Shown here piece by piece: positions 57,200-64,000 of a stretch of 64,000 nucleotides of DNA. The notes below the pieces were generated by a model that was not told the DNA's origin, did no database searches, and was given only the letters and a program-made list of their open reading frames with translations. Source of the stretch: Ustulina deusta (Eukaryota; Ascomycota; Sordariomycetes; Xylariales; Xylariaceae). The position numbers and the translations under genes are program-made. How positions within the stretch are numbered: the stretch's first letter is position 1; every line of letters begins with the position of its first letter. The stretch spans positions 1,008,378 through 1,072,377 of the forward strand of contig JAJNNX010000013.1 of NCBI GenBank assembly GCA_023159155.1. Direction: 5' to 3'.

Positions 57200-60100
57200 T
57201 AAATAGTTAACAAAACTATACTAATTTTCTTTTAAATAAAAATTAAAAATTAAAACTTAGTAATAATTTAATACTTAGTTACTAAAATAATAATAGTACT
57301 TTATAACTTAAAAGTATTAATTAATTTTTATTATAATAAAATATTTAGCTTAAAATAAAACTTAAAAAAATAAATAAATAGCTAAAAAAACAAAAATAAC
57401 TTATTTTTAAATTAAAAAGATCTTAACTTATAAATATATATAAATTAATATTAAAACAAAAACTTAAAAAACATAAATATTAAAAAAAAACTAAAAATTT
57501 AAAAAACTTTAAATTTTTAAATTTTTTAGATTTTTTTTATATTTTTTACTTAAAATATAAAAGTTAGCACTAAAAACAATATAACTTTTCTAATTCTAGC
57601 TTATTACTTATTTTTTTATTATTATTATTATTATTTAATAAATTAGATCTAAATAGTTTTAATTATTAATTATTTTATTATTATAAATATTATAATAATA
57701 ATAAAAAATTAAATATTAATTTTAGTTATTTTTTAAAATTTAAATATTTTTTATTTATTATATAGTTTATTTATAACTAATAAATTAAATAAATTAAAAA
57801 ATTAAAATCTATATTTAAAAGTTTATAAAAAAAGTTCTAATAAGCTTAAATTTAAATTATTTATATAGTTAATAAAATAAACTAAAATTACAAAAACTAA
57901 TATTAAGTTTTTTTAAAAAAAAAAGCGTACTAAAATTATTTTTTTTATAAATCTAATTAAAAAACTTTTATTAACTAAACTAAAACTTTAATTTGCTAAT
58001 TAATTTTTTTTATTATAAATATTAGCTAGTAATTAAAAAAAGCTTAATAATAAATTAATTAAAACTTTAAAATATTTAATTAATATTTATTTTAAATTAA
58101 AATTTAAAAAAAATAACAAAATAATAATAAAAAAATTATATTATATTACTAAAAATTAACTAATTTGTTTTAATAAAAAATTATAAATTTTAATAATTTG
58201 TTATTTTAAAAAAAATTAATAATAATAAATATAGTATAGTATTATTAAAAACTAATAATTTTTATTTTTAAAACTATAAAACTTTAATAAAAACTTTTAT
58301 ATTTAAATATTAACTAAACTAATACTAATAAATTTTAAAATTAATAATAATACTAAAGCTTTTTTAAATAAAAATATTTTAATAATAAAAATTATTTTTA
58401 TTAAAGCTAAAAGTATTATAATATAGTTCGGAGCTAAAATAATTATTAGTACTATAATTAGCTAAAATAACTTTATTTAAATTAATAACTTTTTAATAAT
58501 TATATATTTAAAAAATTATTATTTTTTAAATATTTTAGCGAATATATTTTTAATATATCTTAAAAATAGCTATAAAATAACTTTAATAACTACTTAAAAC
58601 AAAATAATAATACTTAAAACTTTTTTGTTTTAATTATAAAAAAATAAATTATATTAGTTATAACTATAAAAAACCTAACTAGTAATATTTACTAAAAAAT
58701 CAAAAATATTAAATTTAAAAAATTTAATTAAATTAAAAATAAAAAAATTTTAATATATTCTATTATTTATAAAAAAATAATTATTATTTAGACTAAAATT
58801 ATTTATATAATTTTTTAGTATATTTTAATAAATATTTAAATAATAATTAAAAAAACAAAAAATAGTTTTAGTTTTAGTTATAAAACTTAAGCTAAAACTA
58901 TAGCTTTTTATATTTGTTTTATATTAATTTTATATTTTATATAATATTTATTTTATTAGCCTAAAAAAACTTCTATTAAAAATATTTATTAATTTAAATT
59001 TTTATACTAAATATAATTATATTAATTATATTTTTGCTTTATATAACAAACTAAAAAAAGCTTTATTTTATATTTATATTTTATAATATATTACTAAAAA
59101 TAGATTTTTTAGTTATAATATTTATTAAATTATTTATAAACTTATTAAGAGCTATAAAGTAATTTAAAAATTTTGGTATATTTATATTATTATTAACTAA
59201 AATAATTAATTAAAAAAAAGTCTAGTACTTTTTTTTTAAATTATATTAAAAAACTAAAAAATTATATTTAATTTATGTTTGAATTGCTAGTTTTATAGTT
59301 TAAAACTTAAATATTTTAAATTAGTTATAGCTTATTAATTTATTAAAGTTTATAAAAATAAAAAATATTATTAAGCTATTATATATTTTTTTAAACTTTT
59401 TTAATTAAAAAAATTAAAAACTAAAAAAAATTATACTAGTTTTAAAAATATTTTATTAAAATTTTATAATTTAGCTAATTTTTTTAATATTAATAAAACT
59501 AATATTTTTTTATACTTTAAACAAAAAAACTTAGCAGTTAATTTATAAAATAATATTATAATACTTTATTATTTTATTTATTTATTAGCCTAAAACAAAC
59601 TTAAAAAACTTTAAAAATAGTTTATAAAAATAATAGCTAATAAAAAAATATAAAAATCTAAAAGCTTAGCTAAAGCTTTTATTTTGTTTGTTTTTAAAAA
59701 AAATAAAAGTTTAAAGCTATATATAAACTATAAAGAAATCGCTATACTTTTTTTATTATTTCAGAATTAATAAATAGATTTATATATATTAAAATATTTA
59801 TTAAAATTAATTTTAAAAATACTTATTATTATATTTAAATTAAAAAAAAAATAAATAAAAAATAACTTTTTATATATATTATAACTATTATAAATTTTTA
59901 GTTATATTTATAAGTTTATATAATATTTTTATTATTTTTTAAAACTATATATATAAAATATTTAATAATATTTTAGATATATTTTATATTATATATTTAA
60001 ATAATATTTTTATATTTTTTATAAATAAAAATCTTATATAAAATATATTTAAAAAATTATTAAAAAACTTTAAAATATTAAACTATATATTAAACTTTTA

Positions 60101-62400
60101 AAATATTAATTTTATTAAAAAAAACTTAAATTTTTTAAATATATTATATCTAGTCAAAACATTAAAATAAACTTTAGTTATATTAATATAATTAAATAAT
60201 AATTATTTTTTAGTTTTTATTATAAACTATAATAGTTTTTAAAGTTTTATAATTTTTATTAATGCTTTATTAAAAAATATTTTTAAATTACTACTTTTTT
60301 AATTTAATATTTAAAAAAAAGTACAACTAGAATAAAAAAAAGTCAAATTTTTTTAGACCGTTTTATAATAAAAGTTTTTAAAAAGCTTTAGGACTTATTT
60401 AAAAAAGCTATTTTTTTTATATATTTTAATTTTAAAAAGCAAATATTAATAAAAACTAATTTTTTTTAAAATAATATTAATAAAAAACCTTTTCTAAAAA
60501 AATAATTAAAATAAATAATATTTTGTTATATTTTATTTTTATAAGTTTACTAATATGAAATCAAAATATAAAACCTTAAATTAAAAAATATTTTAAATAT
60601 TAGTAGTATTATTTTTAAAAAAACAAATTACTAGTTAAAATATTAACTAATTATAATAATTTTTAAGCATTTATAAAAACTCCGAAACTAAATAAAAAGT
60701 AAGCTTATTAATATATATATTTAATTTTTTTTAATTTTATTATTAAATATAAACAAAGCAAACAAAACAGGGCTAATTTTTTATTGCGCTAACCTAATTA
60801 TATAAATAATTCGCCCTAAAATATTAATTTTTTTTTAATATTAAAAAAAAAATTGCAATAATATAAACCAAGATTTTTAATAAATATCTAAAAGTACTAA
60901 TAAGCAAAATATATATTGCTTAACCTTTTAAAAAAAAAACTATTTTATATAAATAGTTATATATATATAAACATAAATAGCTATAAATAATAAAAACTTT
61001 TAAAATCTAGATATATTATAAAACTTATAAAACATAATCTAAAATATTTAATAAAAAAACTTTAAATATAAATTAATTAAAAAACATATTAATACTAAAA
61101 AGCTTATAAATTTTTAATAAACAATTAAAAAATCTTTTTTATATTATAAAAATAAAATTTATATTTTTTTAAAAAAATCTATTTATTTCTAGCTTATTAA
61201 ATTATATTATAATAACTTATTAGCAAAGCATTTTAAACAAAAACGCATATTTAAACTACTATAATATAAATTTTTCTAAATAAAAATAAAAACAAATATT
61301 AATAACTATATAAATAGTTATATAATATGCTTTAAATTAAAAATAAAATACTACCAAAAATATAGCAAACTTAATGCTTTATTTATATTTTTAGCTTTTA
61401 TATAAAAACTATTTATAAACTTTATAGTTAGACTGCTTTTAATTTTTTATAAAAACTACTAAATTAATTATATTTTAGTAATTATTAATAGATTTATTAA
61501 ATTAATATATTTATTTCTTATTAATATTAAAATAACTTTAATATAGCTTATTACTTTATTTTATTAAAAAATTAAATATATTTATAAAAATTTTATAAGT
61601 ATTATATTAGACTATAGCTTTTTTTTTATTAGTTATTTTTAGTCAAACTTATATTATTACTTTAAAATCAAAAAAAGATATTTAGTTATATTTTACTTTA
61701 GAACTAATAAACAAACAGCATATATAAATTAAATAATTAAAAACTACTTCAAATATTTTATTAATAATAAACAAACTAATTAGCTATAACTATTCTTTTA
61801 AGCATATTTTATAATTAATTTAGCTATTAATAGTACAACTAGCAAATTATTTTTTAAAGCTTTATATAACTATATATTAGAATTTAAACTATTTATTAAA
61901 AACAATTTTATTTTAAAAAGGGTGCTAGTAGTATAAAAATAATTATAAAAATTATAAACTATTAAAAACAACTTAAAAAATTAGTAATAAATTATAATTA
62001 AAAAGTATTAAAAATACTATAATATTAAACATAAACTTATAATTTATAAAATCAAAAATATAATAGTATTATTTATAAAAAACTTAAGTTTTAAATATTT
62101 TAAATTTATATTTAAGTTTATTAGTTTATTTTAAATCTTTAGTTATATTAGATCATAGGTATATTGCTTTATATTTTTAGTATAATATATTTATTTTTAT
62201 AATATTTTTTTTATTTAATTATTTAAGTTTTAAAAAGCTAATATTATATATAACCTATTTATACCAAACTTTATAAACAATTTAAATAAATAAAAAATAA
62301 AAAATATAATAATAAAACAAATATATAACTATAAGTTATACTATAAAATTAAATAAAAAAGCTAGCTAACTAAATATAACTAATAAGTATTAATTATTAA
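57200..62400 (+). mobile_element. Fossil Ty3/Gypsy LTR retrotransposon, RIP-degraded
   Basis: Broken plus-strand translation still follows the Gypsy polyprotein order. Near 59680-59750 a reverse-transcriptase start survives (AKAFILFVFKKNKSLKLYIN, where working elements have a ...PILFV.KKDGSLR pattern). Near 59995-60020 the catalytic YLDDI box reads YLNNI. Near 61465-61520 the integrase core resembles LVIVDRLTK as LVIINRFIK, and at 61701-61730 the TDGQTERVN box reads TNKQTAYIN, followed by AYFIINLAINSTTSKLFF. Stops are present throughout. Upstream gag and both LTRs cannot be placed, so the limits are approximate. Confidence 0.75.
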
Positions 62401-62620
62401 TATTATAGTATTTAAAGCAATATAAGCTTTTAAATAATAGCAAAGTTATAAAAAAAAAACTTCTAACCTAGTAATTTATATTTAAAACAATAAAAAAAAA
62501 ATTAATTAATTTTATCCTTACTTAAAAGTACTTAGCCTTATTACTTAAAAATTTAATTAATTTAATAATTATATTGGCCCGAAGCTTTAGCAAATTAATA
62601 AAAACAAACCTACAAAAAAC

Positions 62621-62689
62621 CTATACGGTTAGAATCGAACTAACTACTTTAAATATTTGATTTGCGCCTTACTATTAGGCTATATACAA
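62621..62689 (-). pseudogene. tRNA-like relic
   Basis: On the minus strand a 69-nt segment has a perfect T arm (GTTAG, loop TTCGATT, CTAAC), a D-arm-like GCC...AGTAAGGC and an acceptor stem with six of seven pairs if G-U pairs are counted. The anticodon arm does not pair, so the identity cannot be read. It is either a decayed tRNA gene or the head of a tRNA-derived SINE. Confidence 0.35.
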
Positions 62690-64000
62690 ACTACCCCTAA
62701 AATTAAATCTTATTAAAATAATAAATATCCGAGTTTATTATAGCAGCTATAGCAATAATTTAAGTTGTTTAATTATAAGTATTTATAATTGCTTTTTTTA
62801 ACTTTATTATAAAACAACAAACAGCTAATATCTATAGTATATAACTGTAATTTTTAAATTAAAAATATATAATAATTATATAAAAATATGCCTTATATTA
62901 ATTATTTATTTATTTAGATTAAATAATAGTATAAAATAAAATTAAACAAAGTATTTATAATGTTAAAAAAAAAAATATACTACTATTTAAAACAGGATAT
63001 TTTTTTGTTGTATTATTAATTAAAAATATATAGTATAAATGCTTTAAAAATATATAAATAACCTATAAAAACCTAATAAAATAATAAAAAAACTATTTAT
63101 TTTAATATTATTAAATTTGCTAGTAAAGCTAAATTATATATAATAGGTTGCTAAAAAACAATAAAATATTTTTAATAAATAAAATTAAATATTAGCTAGC
63201 TATTAATAAAGCTTTATAAAAACCTATTAAATAACCAAACCTGTTTTATTAACAACTTTATTATTGTTTATATCTATTTTAGAATTAAAAAACTAATAAA
63301 ACCAATTTAGCAATTTGTTAATACAAACTATATTAAAAAATATTAAACCTAAAACTTAATTAAATAAAAGATTTAAGTTAGTATTAATATTAATATAAAA
63401 CAAATATAGATCTATTTATAAAGTTGTACGTTTTATACCTTTTTTAGTACTTATTACAAAAAGATACTCTAGCTTTTTTTATAATACAAATAACCTAAAT
63501 AGGCCAGCCAAAGTTAAGCTAAGCCCTATTATAAGTATTACTAAAACAACGTTAGTATATATATATTATAAACTAGAGATTTAATAAGTCTATACTTATA
63601 AACTTTATTTTTAGCTTTAATAGCCTATTTGTATATATATTGCTTATAGTTATAACAATTATAGCTGTTTATAACTTTTTAGCAAGCAAAGCATTAAAAA
63701 TAACAGTTATAGTAGTTTTATAAAAATTTTTTATTAAAAAAAACGTAAGAAAGATTAGAAATAGTATTAACATAATAATATAAACATAAAAAAAAAAAAA
63801 AAAAAAACAAGAGTAGTAATATATATAAGTAGCTAGAACTAACAAATAATAATAATAGCAGTAGCTAAAAAAAAAAAAAACTAAGCTAGAATATTTATAT
63901 AAAACTAGATCAGTTTTGTAAGCAATTTATATATAATTTACGCTTAAATCACTAGCATTAAAATTTACTATATAATCAAATATATAATATATATAATAAC

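Larger units (their letters stand above)
54113..64000. other. AT-rich RIP-type heterochromatin block
   Basis: From about 54.1 kb to the window end the sequence is overwhelmingly A and T by eye, with no ORF of useful length on either strand. The change from normal gene DNA takes only a few hundred bases. Recognisable transposon remnants inside it (inverted-repeat elements and a Gypsy fossil) show stop codons and lost GC, as RIP produces. Such blocks are typical of subtelomeric or pericentromeric DNA in RIP-competent ascomycetes. No telomeric repeat is present. Confidence 0.9.

Noticed and set aside
54113..64000. Telomere, CRISPR-like array or mitochondrial DNA as an explanation for the AT-rich block
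   Set aside because: No TTAGGG arrays, no regular spacers, no mitochondrial genes; transposon motifs with transition damage explain it better.

Overview
The window is nuclear DNA of a filamentous ascomycete (Pezizomycotina). The evidence is short introns of about 46-160 nt with GTAAGT/GTATGT donors and CTAAC-type branch sites, families largely confined to these fungi (UstYa/DUF3328 proteins, DUF3435 recombinase, Zn2Cys6 regulator, multimodular NRPS), and a roughly 10-kb block of extreme AT content with mutated transposons, as expected from repeat-induced point mutation (RIP). Exon joins given here were worked out by hand from splice signals and reading-frame phase. Where a full set of exons closes in phase, the model is fairly secure.

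Left part, about 0.2-16 kb, is accessory DNA. It holds an Hst3/Hst4-like sirtuin, three or four unrecognised genes, a 25-bp minisatellite (17 units), and a full-length mitofusin (FZO1-like) reading frame broken by three in-frame stops. It also holds a large DUF3435 tyrosine recombinase (the Starship captain/FluG-type family) that carries zinc-finger-like motifs and a C-terminal chromodomain.

Middle part, about 16.5-54 kb, looks like a biosynthetic gene cluster. In order: UstYa-like protein 1 (-), a frameshifted GPH-type sugar transporter (+), a six-exon MFS exporter (-), UstYa-like protein 2 (-), NRPS1 (+, about 3295 aa, T-C-A-T-E-C-A-T-C), a gene-free 3 kb, a ten-exon Zn2Cys6 activator (+), NRPS2 (-, about 1109 aa, C*-A-T with a degenerate C domain), a free-standing thioesterase (-), a JmjC/cupin-like protein lacking visible metal ligands (+), and two P450s (-). 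NRPS1 begins with a carrier domain that has no adenylation domain of its own, while NRPS2 is a separate C-A-T module encoded about 6 kb away. A split assembly line, with the orphan carrier loaded in trans, is the most interesting hypothesis here. Three A domains and one E domain suggest a very short peptide with one D-residue, then tailored by P450s and UstYa proteins. A cluster of CGGAA/TTCCG motifs lies in the promoter shared by UstYa2 and NRPS1 and could be the regulator's site.

Right part, about 54.1-64 kb, is AT-rich RIP-type heterochromatin. It starts abruptly about 190 bp upstream of the second P450. It contains a fossil Ty3/Gypsy retrotransposon (RT and integrase still recognisable), three copies of a roughly 450-bp inverted-repeat element, a pair of 82/83-bp repeats at the boundary (one intact, one mutated), and a tRNA-like relic.
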